Positions 42,380 to 52,231 are shown, numbered from the stretch's first letter. The stretch: DNA of 64,000 bases from Leucobacter massiliensis (GCF_002982315.1 NZ_MWZD01000019.1:1-64000); one strand, 5' to 3'. The notes: generated by a model from the sequence alone, not told the origin. Program-made: numbers and translations.

Positions 42380-42838
42380 TCAGAGCGTCCTCGTCATGAA
42401 GACACTGTGCGGGTCTTCCGAGTAGCGCCCAAATGGGCCCGAATCTTGAAATCCAGCCTTACGATACAAGGCGTGAGCTGCCGCAAAGAAAGACGCGGCA
42501 CCTGTTTCAAGTGAGACGCGACTGAGGCCTCTACTGCTCGCGTCTACTAAGGCATGTTCCAAGAGTTTGGCCGCGATGCCTTGTCTCCGGCACCTTGGGG
42601 CAGTCCGCATGGCCTTAAGCTCAGCATGTTTCAAATCAATCTCAACTAGTGCAACCGTTCCGACAATCTCGTCGTCGATGTGTGCAGTCCAGAGCCGAAC
42701 GGTGGGTGTCTGCAGCGTCTCGAGGTCGAGCGCGTGTCTCGACTCATTTGGCGCGGTCGGCTTCATATCTGTTATGTGATCTCGTATGAACGATGTCAGA
42801 GCTGGATCGTTGAAGTCCGCCAATTTGATGGAGATCAC
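42380..42838 (-). CDS. GNAT-family N-acetyltransferase
   Basis: A 152-residue GNAT: VGTVALVEIDLKHAELKAMRTAPRCRRQGIAAKLLEHAL carries the Q/R-x-x-G-x-G/A acetyl-CoA loop, and YRKAGF closes the fold. The substrate is unknown. AT-richer than the ABC genes. Its ATG overlaps the stop of the peptidase E gene, so the two are co-translated near the left end of the transposon. Confidence 0.87.
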   Translation of the reverse strand: MISIKLADFNDPALTSFIRDHITDMKPTAPNESRHALDLETLQTPTVRLWTAHIDDEIVGTVALVEIDLKHAELKAMRTAPRCRRQGIAAKLLEHALVDASSRGLSRVSLETGAASFFAAAHALYRKAGFQDSGPFGRYSEDPHSVFMTRTL

Positions 42839-43470
42839 GTGTCTCTTCTTCCCGGCGAGGTGATGATTTCTGAGCCTTCAGTGGTGACTTGGAGTGCTTG
42901 GTCGTCGCGCAGAGCGAGTAGCTGATACCGGTCGCTATAGGTGGATAGGATGCGTTCAATCAGTTCTGGGGGATAGGGCGGGAGCTGGCCGTCTGCGTGT
43001 GGGATGATGACCTGATTGATGAGGTGCAGACCAGCGTCGCTGTGTAGCCTCGGTGCCGCTTGCCGGTTGTCCATCAGCTCGGCAGGGGTCACTGACGGGC
43101 CCGTGATGATCGAACCTGCACTGCAGCCGATGTAGGGCAGCCCGGCGCGCACGTGTTCAGTGAGTATGTCTCCGGAACCATTGGAGCGAAAGGCTTCGAG
43201 CAAGACGAACGTTTCACCGCTCGCTACATAGACCGCATCCAGCGAGTCGAGCAATTCGGCGAACTTCGTTGAATTGGTGTATCGTGCTCGAATCTCAACG
43301 ACCTCGTACCCGAGGGCTTCTACGCCTGCGCGCTCGACCGCAGCGAAGGGCATCCCATCGGCGGCGTCTGAGATGTAGCCGAGCCGTAGGGGGCGGGAGA
43401 GGTCGCCCACGCACTGATTCAAGAAGTCGGGCACCGCGCCGACATTGATCGAGAGTAAGAGCAAGTTCAT
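42835..43470 (-). CDS. Peptidase E-like (S51) protein
   Basis: A 211-residue protein with the class I glutamine-amidotransferase-like fold of aspartyl dipeptidase: YVASGETFVLLEAF, the nucleophile elbow GCSAGS with Ser118, and HLINQVIIPHADGQ with the catalytic His. Some mobile S51 homologs modify or cleave peptide antibiotics (MccF-like immunity is a relative), so with the GNAT next door a peptide-detoxification pair is conceivable. Confidence 0.8.
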   Translation of the reverse strand: MNLLLLSINVGAVPDFLNQCVGDLSRPLRLGYISDAADGMPFAAVERAGVEALGYEVVEIRARYTNSTKFAELLDSLDAVYVASGETFVLLEAFRSNGSGDILTEHVRAGLPYIGCSAGSIITGPSVTPAELMDNRQAAPRLHSDAGLHLINQVIIPHADGQLPPYPPELIERILSTYSDRYQLLALRDDQALQVTTEGSEIITSPGRRDT

Positions 43471-43685
43471 CCATTAAAGCTACCAACCACCACGCGCCAA
43501 GGTCATTGGAGGATCGACTTGTGACGAACTGGCAGAGTTGCGTTAGCGGCACTCTCCCCTGGTCGACAGCCGATCCGTTCGGTCTATGCCTTTCTCAAGC
43601 CACTCATCCCCCGTAGACCCGAGGGAGCAAGGAGTCCAGCATGACCAACAGCCCCCATAGAGTTCTCCCGACTCGACGGGCGTCG

Positions 43686-44933
43686 TCAGCGGCGCCGCTT
43701 CTGGGCGCTCGCCTCGTCGTGGAGGGTTGCCCGGATGGTGAAGCCAGCGAGCACGAAAACGAGCGAGATTGCGAGCCACGCACCCGGCGCATCGTTTCCG
43801 GCCACGTCCACGATGGCGCCCGATGCCCATGTCAGGCCGAGCGCTAGGAAGCCGCCGAGGGTGCTGAGCATGCCGAAGTAGCTGCCCAGGTTCCCCTCGC
43901 CAGCGGTGCGGGCGACGCGGTCTCGGAGCGCGGGCATGATGAGCATCTGGCCCAGCTGCAGCAGGACCGTCCACACGATCAGCGCTCCGATGAGCGGCGC
44001 AGACCCGTCCTGGACGGGGAGGAGGAACGCGCTGCCGGGCACCGCGAAGGCAATGGCGGTGAGGAGGAGCCCGCCGACCAGCGAGGTTTTCGTCGGTAGA
44101 TTCCTGGTGAGCATGCGCAGCGGAGCCTGTCCCGCGATGACGACGAGCGCCGAACCGATGTAGAACGCGCCGATCATCTCGGGTGCAATGTGCGCGGGAA
44201 GGAAGACGTAGAAGAGGTTCTGCGCGCCGAGGTAGAGACTCCCCGGGATGGCGATGGCGAGAAAGGCCCGGTTCTTCAGCGGCAGAATCATCCCCTTTCG
44301 CACGCTCACCGGCGTCGCATTGACCCGCAGCGCGCGGGGAAGGAGAACCGCGAAAGCGATCAGCAGCGCCGCGAAGATCAGGGAGGCGGCGAGGGAGGTC
44401 CAGATGAATGGAACGAACACGAGCGCCGTGCCGATGACCGGACCGAGCGCTGTGCCGATGCGGCTGAATACCTGCTCGATCGCAAACAGCTCGGTCCGTC
44501 GGAGCACGCCCTCGTTCTCCAGCCGTGCGCCGTAGCTGGCGTTGGCCGACTCCACCGCCGGCGCGAAGGCCGCGGCGGCCACGCCGACCAGAAGTATGCC
44601 GATCAGCAGGAGGCCAGGATGCGTGGCGATGCCGACGGTGAGGAGGCCCACGATGCGCAGCGCGATGCCGGTGAGCACCATCGGTCTCACGCCGAAGCGG
44701 TCGCTCAAGGCGCCGCCCAGGGCGAACAGGCCCTGCTGGGCCGCCATCCGAGCACCGAGGATGAGGCCGACGAGGGCCGCGCCAAGGTGCAGGTTTTCGG
44801 TCATGTGCACGGCCAGGAAAGGAATGACCAGTGAGAACCCGGCGTTGAATCCGGCCATCGCGAAGAGGATCAGGCGAACCTGGGCCGGGAGCGCGCGGAA
44901 GGTTCGCAGGATGCCGCGTTTCGTGCGGCTCAC
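43686..44933 (-). CDS. MFS transporter in siderophore operon
   Basis: A 415-residue protein with 12 predicted membrane helices, starting RLILFAMAGFNAGFSLVIPFLAVHMTENLHLG and with motif A as GGALSDRFGVRP. It belongs to the drug/siderophore exporter type of MFS. It starts with GTG overlapping the stop of the ABC ATPase gene, so it is translated with the uptake system; it probably exports a siderophore or recycles a carrier. Confidence 0.85.
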   Translation of the reverse strand: MSRTKRGILRTFRALPAQVRLILFAMAGFNAGFSLVIPFLAVHMTENLHLGAALVGLILGARMAAQQGLFALGGALSDRFGVRPMVLTGIALRIVGLLTVGIATHPGLLLIGILLVGVAAAAFAPAVESANASYGARLENEGVLRRTELFAIEQVFSRIGTALGPVIGTALVFVPFIWTSLAASLIFAALLIAFAVLLPRALRVNATPVSVRKGMILPLKNRAFLAIAIPGSLYLGAQNLFYVFLPAHIAPEMIGAFYIGSALVVIAGQAPLRMLTRNLPTKTSLVGGLLLTAIAFAVPGSAFLLPVQDGSAPLIGALIVWTVLLQLGQMLIMPALRDRVARTAGEGNLGSYFGMLSTLGGFLALGLTWASGAIVDVAGNDAPGAWLAISLVFVLAGFTIRATLHDEASAQKRRR

Positions 44934-45754
44934 GTCGCTTCGGCGCCGCCGACAGCGACGACCATGGGCGTTCCGGCGACCGGGTCCGGCACGATGACCG
45001 TTTCCAGGTCGAAGACCTCTCGGACCATGCTGGGGGTGATCACCTCGGCGGGCGGTCCGACGGCGGCGACGCGCCCGTCCTTGAGTGCGATCATGTGCGT
45101 GCCGTAGCGGGCCGCCTGGTTGAGGTCGTGCAGCACCGCGGCGACGGTCGTGCCCTGCCTGTTCTGCCGGGCGATCAGCTCGAGCACGCTGACCTGATGG
45201 GCGATGTCGAGGTATGTGGTGGGTTCGTCAAGCAGCAGGATGGGGGCCTCGCGAGCGAGCGCCATCGCGATCCACGCCCGCTGGCGCTGACCGCCGGAGA
45301 GGGCGTCCAGCGGGCGTTCTGAGAGCTCGGACATGCCAGCCGAGGCGAGAGCCGAGGTCACCGCGCGCTCGTCGTCGTCGGACCAGCGCCGCAGCATGCT
45401 CTGATGGGCGTAGCGTCCGCGGGCGACGAGCTCCGCGACCCGGATCCCCTCGGGCGCGGTGCTGGACTGCGGGAGTAACCCGATGGTGCGCGCCACCTCC
45501 TTCGTGCTGGAGGTCGCGATGGAGGAGCCGTCGAGCAGGATCGCGCCGTTTCGTGGCTTCTCCACCCGCGCGAGCGCCCGAAGGAGCGTGGATTTGCCGC
45601 ACCCGTTCGCGCCGACGATGACGGTGAAGGAACCGTCGGGGATGCTGATCGACACATCGTGGATGACGGTCGTCTCGGCGTAGCCGAGTCGGACTGCGTC
45701 GGTGCGCAGGCGCGCGGGGGCGAGCGAAGGGGTGGGCGTCAGGGGCGTGTTCAT
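44930..45754 (-). CDS. Siderophore ABC transporter, ATP-binding protein
   Basis: A 274-residue FhuC/FepC-type ATPase. Walker A is GANGCGKST at 48-56, the signature is LSGGQRQR at about 147, and Walker B is ILLLDEPTTYLDIAHQ, with the YLD-AHQ pattern typical of iron-siderophore and cobalamin importers. Its ATG overlaps the stop of the upstream permease. It powers uptake through the two FecCD-type permeases. Confidence 0.92.
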   Translation of the reverse strand: MNTPLTPTPSLAPARLRTDAVRLGYAETTVIHDVSISIPDGSFTVIVGANGCGKSTLLRALARVEKPRNGAILLDGSSIATSSTKEVARTIGLLPQSSTAPEGIRVAELVARGRYAHQSMLRRWSDDDERAVTSALASAGMSELSERPLDALSGGQRQRAWIAMALAREAPILLLDEPTTYLDIAHQVSVLELIARQNRQGTTVAAVLHDLNQAARYGTHMIALKDGRVAAVGPPAEVITPSMVREVFDLETVIVPDPVAGTPMVVAVGGAEAT

Positions 45755-46797
45755 CGTGTCCGTGGGAAGAGGAGAAGTGAAAGGAGATAGGCGCCGCCGA
45801 TCACGATCGTGATGATGCCGACCGGTAGCGGGTGCGGGAAGCCGTGTTGGGCCACGATGTCGGCCCAGGTTAACAGCATGGCTCCCGCACAGGCCGAGGC
45901 TGCGAGCGAGATCCCCGGCGCCCGGGTCAGGCGCTGGCCGATCGCCGGGGCCGCGAGGGCGATAAAAGCGATGGGCCCGGCGAACGCGGTCACCGCGGCA
46001 ACCAGCAGGACCGCGCACGCGATCAACGTGACGCGCATGGACGTCACGCGCAGTCCCGATGAGGCGGCGATCTCGTCACCGAGCTCCAACTGCGCAAGTG
46101 ATCGTCCCGTCGCCGCGAGGACAGTGCCGGCGACGGTAATCGCTGAGGCGGTGAGAAGGAGTTGCGGCGCGAGGATCCTCGACAGCGTGCCGACGCCCCA
46201 CGCCGAGGCGGAGAAAGCGATCTCCATCTCGGCCGTACGCAGTATCCAGGCGTTCACCCCCGCGAGCGCCGCGGAGACGCCGATGCCCACGACCACCAGC
46301 CGGGTCCCGCGCAGCCCCCGTCGCATCGAGAGGGCCATGATCACGGACGCGGTGGCCAGCCCGCCGGCGAGCGCACCGGTGGCGATGCCCAGTAGCGACG
46401 ATCCGAACGTCACCATCACGAGGAGCGCACCCGTGTAGGAGCCCGTGGTGAAGCCGATGATGTCTGGCGTCGCGAGAGGATTTCGGGTGATCGCCTGGAA
46501 GATCGCGCCGGCTGCACCCAGTGCGAGGCCGAAGAGAGCCGCGGCGAGGGCGCGCGGCAGCCTCCACTCGAGGACGACCGTCCGGGTGAAGCCCGCGTCC
46601 GCTCCGGTGAGCGCGGCGACGAGCTGATCGGGCGGGATCGGATAGTCACCGAGGCTCAGGGCAACCGCCGTGCCGAGGAGCGTGAGGAGAAGCATTGCGA
46701 GGCAGGCCAGCACGAGCCGACGCGGCGTCCTCCCGCGCGCCCGTCCGATCCGCAGGTGCAGATACGCGCGCCCTGCGCTGGCGGTGGTGGCGTTCAT
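45751..46797 (-). CDS. FecCD-family siderophore permease
   Basis: A 348-residue permease with about ten membrane helices. EWRLPRALAAALFGLALGAAGAIFQAITRNPLATPDIIG is the classic FecCD signature, and AGPIAFIALAAPAIGQRL lies near the ATPase-coupling loop. It overlaps the second permease and the ATPase by four bases at each side. Confidence 0.92.
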   Translation of the reverse strand: MNATTASAGRAYLHLRIGRARGRTPRRLVLACLAMLLLTLLGTAVALSLGDYPIPPDQLVAALTGADAGFTRTVVLEWRLPRALAAALFGLALGAAGAIFQAITRNPLATPDIIGFTTGSYTGALLVMVTFGSSLLGIATGALAGGLATASVIMALSMRRGLRGTRLVVVGIGVSAALAGVNAWILRTAEMEIAFSASAWGVGTLSRILAPQLLLTASAITVAGTVLAATGRSLAQLELGDEIAASSGLRVTSMRVTLIACAVLLVAAVTAFAGPIAFIALAAPAIGQRLTRAPGISLAASACAGAMLLTWADIVAQHGFPHPLPVGIITIVIGGAYLLSLLLFPRTR

Positions 46798-47858
46798 CGG
46801 GCGGCCACGCTTCCGCGATACGCGATGAGGGCGAGGCCGGTACCGCCGAGCACCGCGGTGATTACGCCGACGGGGATCTCCGAGGGGGCGATGACGGTGC
46901 GGCCGACGATGTCCGCGGCCAGCATCAGTGATGCCCCGTACAGCGCCGAGCACGGGATCAGCCAGGCTTCGTGCGGACCGGTGAATCGTCGAACGGCGTG
47001 CGGGACGATCAGCCCGATAAACCCGATCGGACCCGCGGCGGCAACGCTCGCCCCGGAGAGCACAGAGACCGACGTCCAGGACAGCAGCCGCACCCGTCCC
47101 GGGTCGATGCCCATCGAGACGGCGATATGGTCACCGAGCGCAATCGCGTCGAGGCGTCTGCTCAGGAACAGTGCCACGAGCACCCCGGCCGCGATCGCGG
47201 GGGCGATCGCGGCCACGGTGTCGAGGTCTCGTCCGGAGAGCGAGCCGCTCTCCCAGTTCCGCATCTGATCGAAGGCGTCCGGCCAGATCCTAGTCATCGC
47301 GAGCGTGCTCCCGCTGAGTACGGCGGCGATTGCCACCCCCGCGAGCGTCAGCCCGAGCGCATGGGAGGTCTGTCCGCCCCGGCCCTGGACGGCGCTGAGG
47401 AGATACACCGCCGCGCTCACGAGGAGGGCGCCCGCGAAGGCAAACCAGATGTACCCCTTCGCCTCGCTGACCCCGAACACGCCGACGGCTACTGCGACGG
47501 CGATTCCGGCACCGGCGTTGACGCCCAGGATCCCGGGATCGCCGAGCGGGTTTCGAGTCGCGGCTTGGATGACACAGCCGGCGACCGAGATCCCCGCGCC
47601 CGCAAGGAGCGCCACCAGCGATCGGGGGATGCGGACATCGCGCATGACGATGTCCGCATCGCTCCCCGAGAACGCCGTCACGGCCTGCCACGCTTCGACC
47701 GGGCTGAACGTCCGGGAGCCGATGCAGACGCTGCAGACCAGTAGCACCAGCACCAGCGCGACACCGAGCACGATGCCCGCGGCGCGGCGTCCGGCGGCGC
47801 CGCCGCGGCTCAGCGCACCCGAAGGAGGGCGCCCGGAGGCAGGAGCGAGCCTGCTCAC
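46794..47858 (-). CDS. FecCD-family siderophore permease
   Basis: A 354-residue permease, partner of the preceding one: IPRSLVALLAGAGISVAGCVIQAATRNPLGDPGILGVNAGAG, then AGPIGFIGLIVPHAVRRF. GTG start overlapping the stop of the binding-protein gene (GTGA). It would form the heterodimeric channel. Confidence 0.92.
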   Translation of the reverse strand: MSRLAPASGRPPSGALSRGGAAGRRAAGIVLGVALVLVLLVCSVCIGSRTFSPVEAWQAVTAFSGSDADIVMRDVRIPRSLVALLAGAGISVAGCVIQAATRNPLGDPGILGVNAGAGIAVAVAVGVFGVSEAKGYIWFAFAGALLVSAAVYLLSAVQGRGGQTSHALGLTLAGVAIAAVLSGSTLAMTRIWPDAFDQMRNWESGSLSGRDLDTVAAIAPAIAAGVLVALFLSRRLDAIALGDHIAVSMGIDPGRVRLLSWTSVSVLSGASVAAAGPIGFIGLIVPHAVRRFTGPHEAWLIPCSALYGASLMLAADIVGRTVIAPSEIPVGVITAVLGGTGLALIAYRGSVAAR

Positions 47859-48865
47859 TCCTCGGTGCCGGCGGGAGTCTCCCGGATCTGCGAAACGAAC
47901 CGGTCCAGCACATAGGGAATCGTGACAGGGTTCGGCATCGAGACGGCATCCGACGTCACGGCGTCGAGTCCGATCACGTTGCCCTCGCGCACGACATCGA
48001 GGTTGTGGAACGTCGGCATGTTCTCCAGCTGCGCGCGACGCTTGTCCCAGTTGTCGACGAAGAGGACGTCCAACGAGTTCAGCTCGGAGAGGTTCTCCGC
48101 GGACAGGTCGAAACGCAGCGCGTTGTCGGCGCTCCTGAGGTTTTCGGGGAACTCGAAACCGAGGGAATCGACCAACTGGCCGCGGGCGGCCTCATTGCTG
48201 AAGACACTCACCGTGTCGTCGTCCCACACGACGACCAGCGCAGCCTTGAGGCCCGCCAGGTCGGAGTTCTTCTCCGCGGTGGACTTCATGAGCGCTTCGG
48301 TCTCAGCGACAAGCTTCTCCGCCTCGGTGGCCTTACCGACCGCCGTGCCGACCTGCCTGGTCAGGGACTGCCACGGCAGTACCCAGTCGGTCTCGTCGGC
48401 GGAGTGCAACACGGTCGGAGCGATCGACGACAGCTGCTGATACCGCGTCTCATCGATCGCGTTGTTGACCGCGACAATGACGTCAGGGTCCGAGGCGGCG
48501 ACCTTCTCGATCGAGAACTCGCTCGTACCGCTCTCCAGCGGCGTGGGGGCATCGCCGGTCACGAGCGGCATCGCCCACTCGCCTACCCCGGTGTCCGTCG
48601 AGCCGTTCCAAACCGGGGCGAGAACCGGCTGCACCCCGAGGGCCAGAAGGATGTCGGTGTCGCCGATGCCCACCGACGCCACGCGCGTCGGTGGCTCGGA
48701 AATCGTCGTCTCACCCAGCTTGTGCTCGATAGTGACGGGAAAACCCTCGTGCGAGGCGGCAGACTGTGCGGCGGTGTCCGTGGCGGCCCCCGTCGCACAG
48801 CTGCTGAGTGCGATCAGTGCCACGAGGGCGGAGGCAAAGGCTAGAGGACGTCGAGAAACGCGCAT
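47855..48865 (-). CDS. Siderophore-binding lipoprotein (FecB type)
   Basis: A 336-residue substrate-binding lipoprotein. The signal peptide ends in the lipobox LSSC with Cys23. The periplasmic-binding fold of class III begins TIEHKLGETTISEPPTRVASVGIGDTDILLALG and continues with SDPDVIVAVNNAIDE. It is anchored on the outer face of the membrane and delivers a ferric siderophore to the permeases. First gene of the operon, directly downstream of the iron box. Confidence 0.92.
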   Translation of the reverse strand: MRVSRRPLAFASALVALIALSSCATGAATDTAAQSAASHEGFPVTIEHKLGETTISEPPTRVASVGIGDTDILLALGVQPVLAPVWNGSTDTGVGEWAMPLVTGDAPTPLESGTSEFSIEKVAASDPDVIVAVNNAIDETRYQQLSSIAPTVLHSADETDWVLPWQSLTRQVGTAVGKATEAEKLVAETEALMKSTAEKNSDLAGLKAALVVVWDDDTVSVFSNEAARGQLVDSLGFEFPENLRSADNALRFDLSAENLSELNSLDVLFVDNWDKRRAQLENMPTFHNLDVVREGNVIGLDAVTSDAVSMPNPVTIPYVLDRFVSQIRETPAGTEE

Positions 48866-48891
48866 TTTGAGAGAAATCCTTCAGATGATAC

Positions 48892-48905
48892 TTAGGGCAA
48901 CCTAA
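48892..48905. promoter_or_regulatory. DtxR/IdeR-like iron box
   Basis: TTAGGGCAACCTAA is an inverted repeat (TTAGG-N4-CCTAA) 27 bases upstream of the binding-protein start. It resembles the DtxR/IdeR half-sites of Actinobacteria. Iron-repressed expression of the uptake operon is the expected consequence. Confidence 0.72.
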
Positions 48906-49299
48906 TCATCGTAGCGGGGTTGACTGCCATGCAGGACTACTGAGCGTTCTAGTAACTCATCTCCTACGACGCGAGCACGGCGGCTGCGATCATTTCAAAC
49001 TCGATTGGGGAGAGGGGCTCGATACCACTATGGGGGAAAGTCAGATTTCGCGACGCTCGCGGAGCACACAACTCAGTACGAATTTGCTTACGGTGGACTA
49101 GGGAGATCGGAGAGTGTCAACCTTCGACGTGACATGCACGGTGACTCGCCATCTGTGAACTTGAAGTCGTTGAAGCAAAAGTCACAAACGACCGTTCATA
49201 AGACAGTTGACTCTGTCCCACACCAGATCGGCGAGTCATGTCTCATGACCCGTGTCGGCAATCTATGTAAAGAAGGCAGCGTTCGCGTTACACTGAGGC
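48906..49299. other. Gene-free region, probable res site of the transposon
   Basis: About 390 bases, AT-richer than the surroundings, between the siderophore operon and the divergent resolvase gene. No plausible gene is seen. Resolvase recombination sites normally sit directly upstream of the resolvase gene, so the segment at about 49140-49290 is the best candidate. I could not define the individual resolvase-binding subsites by eye. Confidence 0.45.
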
Positions 49300-49866
49300 A
49301 TGGCCACGATCGGTTACGCCCGAGTCTCAACCCGAGACCAGAATCCGGACGGCCAAACGGATGCGCTCAATGCGGCGGGCTGCGACAAGATTTTCGTCGA
49401 GCACGCATCCGGCACCCTGTCGAAGCGGCCGGCACTGACGGAAGCCCTCGGGTATCTGCGCGAGGGAGACTCGCTCGTCGTGACGAAACTTGACCGGCTC
49501 GGCCGGTCGGTGAGAAACCTCAAACAGGTCGCGGACGAGCTTCAACAGCGCGGAGTTGGTCTGAAAGCACTCTCGCAGGGCATCGACACGACAACGCCGG
49601 GAGGCCGCCTGTTCTTTCACATGCTCGCTGCAATCGCGGAGTTCGAACACGACCTCATCGTCGAACGCACCCACGACGGCCTCGCGGCCGCCCGCGCCCG
49701 TGGGCGGAAGGGCGGCCCGAAGTTCAAGATGACGCCGACGAAGATCCGGCAGGCCCGGGCGATGTACGACGAGGGCGGCCACACCGTGCAGGAGATCGCC
49801 GACACGTTCGGGGTGTCCCGGCCCACGATTTACCGGCACCTGGCCGAGCACGTCGAGAGGGCCTGA
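49300..49866 (+). CDS. Serine resolvase/invertase (BinR/TniR-like)
   Basis: A 188-residue small serine recombinase. The catalytic Ser10 lies in YARVSTRDQ, then LVVTKLDRLGRSVRNL carries the conserved Arg region, and a C-terminal HTH reads VQEIADTFGVSRPTIYRHL. It would resolve cointegrates formed by the transposase. Followed nine bases later by the transposase gene. Confidence 0.93.
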   Translation: MATIGYARVSTRDQNPDGQTDALNAAGCDKIFVEHASGTLSKRPALTEALGYLREGDSLVVTKLDRLGRSVRNLKQVADELQQRGVGLKALSQGIDTTTPGGRLFFHMLAAIAEFEHDLIVERTHDGLAAARARGRKGGPKFKMTPTKIRQARAMYDEGGHTVQEIADTFGVSRPTIYRHLAEHVERA

Positions 49867-49875
49867 CGAGGAATC

Positions 49876-51312
49876 ATGGCGCACCTCAGCAACCGGCAGA
49901 AAGCCGAGCTTGTGCGCCAACACCAGGACGGGGTGCCGTGGACGCGCCTTGCGGAACACTCCGGCGTTGCAGTACGGACCTTGCAACGCTGGGCAGCCCG
50001 GATGGAAATGGGACAGCTCTCGCGGGCACCTCGCCGCGATAAGGGTTCGACACGCCTCGACGCCGAGCTGGTGAAGGCGGTTGAGGCGCTTGCTGTGCGG
50101 CGTCCCGCTCCGACGATCGCGTATATCCACCGCCGTGTCGGTGATATCGCCAGGGGCCGAGGACTATCCGCCCCGGGATACACCACGGTCCGCGATATCG
50201 TGCACGGGCTCGACCCGGGCCTGAGGGCCCTCGCGGACGGCGGGGACGCGGCCTACCGAGACAAGTTCGAGCTGGTCTACCGCCGCACAACCGCCGCGCC
50301 GAATGAGCAGTGGCAGATGGACCACACTCTGCTGGATGTGATGATCCTCGATGACCGGCAGCAGCCCGTCCGTCCGTGGCTCACGATCGTGCTCGACGAC
50401 TACTCGCGAGCGATCGCAGGCTACGCCGTCAGCGTCGCAACACCCACAGCCGAGCATTCCGCGCTGGCGTTCCACCAGGCCATTGCCCGGAAACGAAACC
50501 CGAAGTGGGTGGTGTCGGGTCTCCCGGACATCCTTTACAGTGACCACGGGTCCGACTTCACCTCGACCAGGATCGAGCACGTGTGCCTCGACGTGCACGT
50601 GCGCTTGATTCACTCACGGATCGGAGTCCCGCAGGGGCGCGGCAAGATCGAACGGTTCTACCGAACGATCACGACCGAACTGCTGCCGCACCTGCCCGGC
50701 TTCATACCGCACGGCACCGGCGGATCGCCCATCAACGAACCCGCGTTGACCTTGCACCAGCTCGATGACGTTCTCGAGGGATTCATCGTCGACGAATACA
50801 ACGAACGCATCCACTCGTCGACGGGTGCTGCCCCGCACGAGCGATGGCGCAGTGACACTTTCATCCCTCGAACACCTGACCGCCCTGAAGATATCGATCT
50901 GCTTCTACTCACCGCAGCGACGACCCGCCGTGTGCAGCGTGACGGGATCCGGTTCGCGTCGACCCGGTACATCTCGCCGGTCCTCGCCGCATACGTCGGC
51001 GAAGACGTCACGGTGCGGTATGACCCTCGTGACCTTGGGGAGGTACGAATCTTCCACGACAACGCATTCCTCTGCTGCGCAATCGCCCCCGAACGCTCCT
51101 CCGAGACTGTCTCCTTCGCTGATCTGCAAACTGCGAGGAACGCGCGACGTCGTGCCCTGAAAAAGCAACTCCGCGAGCTCACCACTCACGCAGGGTCCCT
51201 TCCCGAAGACACTCGCCACCACCCCGAGATCACAACGACCCCCGACAGCACCCCCGACCAGCTCGCGACACCTCCCGCGCGACACGGATTGAGAACCTAT
51301 GCCAGTGACTGA
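49876..51312 (+). CDS. Mu/Tn552-type DDE transposase
   Basis: A 478-residue transposase. An N-terminal HTH (LAEHSGVAVRTLQRWAARM) and a second DNA-binding region precede an rve catalytic core: D in WQMDHTLLD, D in YSDHGSDF and E in GRGKIERFYR. A Mu-type C-terminal beta-barrel follows (RYISPVLAAYVGEDVTVRYDPRDLGEVRIF), then a disordered tail that probably contacts the ATPase. Apparently intact. Its end overlaps the ATPase start. Confidence 0.92.
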   Translation: MAHLSNRQKAELVRQHQDGVPWTRLAEHSGVAVRTLQRWAARMEMGQLSRAPRRDKGSTRLDAELVKAVEALAVRRPAPTIAYIHRRVGDIARGRGLSAPGYTTVRDIVHGLDPGLRALADGGDAAYRDKFELVYRRTTAAPNEQWQMDHTLLDVMILDDRQQPVRPWLTIVLDDYSRAIAGYAVSVATPTAEHSALAFHQAIARKRNPKWVVSGLPDILYSDHGSDFTSTRIEHVCLDVHVRLIHSRIGVPQGRGKIERFYRTITTELLPHLPGFIPHGTGGSPINEPALTLHQLDDVLEGFIVDEYNERIHSSTGAAPHERWRSDTFIPRTPDRPEDIDLLLLTAATTRRVQRDGIRFASTRYISPVLAAYVGEDVTVRYDPRDLGEVRIFHDNAFLCCAIAPERSSETVSFADLQTARNARRRALKKQLRELTTHAGSLPEDTRHHPEITTTPDSTPDQLATPPARHGLRTYASD

Positions 51313-52222
51313 TCCAGACGGCACGCCCCAGTCTCTTCTCTTCACGCCTGACGACGACGGACGCCGATTCCTCGGTGGTCATTTCGATGAGTTCACCGAT
51401 GCGCCTCCGCCCCACGCGGACACCTTGCCCGCGTTCGTAACCACCCGTGAACACCGACGGTTCGCCGAGTTCGCAGACACCGTCCGATCACATCGCTACA
51501 TCGGCCTCGGCTAAGGGCCACCCGGCGTTGGCAAGACACGCTCCGCACGCAACTACGCTGGCACCGACGAGTGGGAGCAGTGGTACCCGCTCTCCCGCAG
51601 CGAAGGCGCACTGCCGCCCGTGCCCGAAGCGGTGCAACGAAGTCGCACGGCGTTCTTCACACCTACCGTCGCTGCGACCATCAAGCAGATCGATCAAGGC
51701 CTGCCCCGGGCATGCCAGCAGATCTCCTGGGCGATCGACTACGCCCAGCACGGCCACGTTGATCCTTTCGTGCACGCGGAGTCGCAACACAGCGGAAACA
51801 CCGAACTGCTCATCATCGACGAAGCCGACCGACTCAAAACCGCCGGCTTAGAACAAATTCGTGACTTCTACGACCGCCACCGGATGGGCGTGATCCTCAT
51901 CGGCATGCCCGGCATCGAGAAACGCCTCGCCCGCTACCCCCAGCTCTACAGTCGCATTGGCTTCGCCCACGAATACCGAGCGCTGCGAAGCGACGAGCTC
52001 ACCGCCGTCATCGCGCAACGACTCCCGGCACCCGACCCAGACGACTCCGGTCTCGCACATACCGCAGCTCTCGCTGCAATCGTTCGCGCCACCAACGGCA
52101 ACTTTCGCCTCTCCGACAGGCTCGTCACCCAGGTCAACCGCATACTCACCATCAACAAGCAGACACACCTCATCCCAGAGGCCGTCGACGCCGCCCAAGA
52201 AGCACTCCTCATCGGACGATAA
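51299..52222 (+). pseudogene. TniB-like AAA ATPase gene with in-frame TAA at codon 72
   Basis: The ATG at 51299 opens a 307-codon frame: EFADTVRSHRYIGLG, TAA (51512-51514), then GPPGVGKTRSARNYAG. The stop falls right before the Walker A loop; family members have an aromatic or hydrophobic residue there, so TAC/TAT to TAA is likely. Downstream LLIIDEADRLK is Walker B, and GMPGIEKRLARYPQLYSRIGFAHEY is typical of TniB/TnsC-like target-selection ATPases. If real, the transposon is immobile unless complemented or read through. Confidence 0.85.
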
Positions 52223-52231
52223 GCGATGCGG

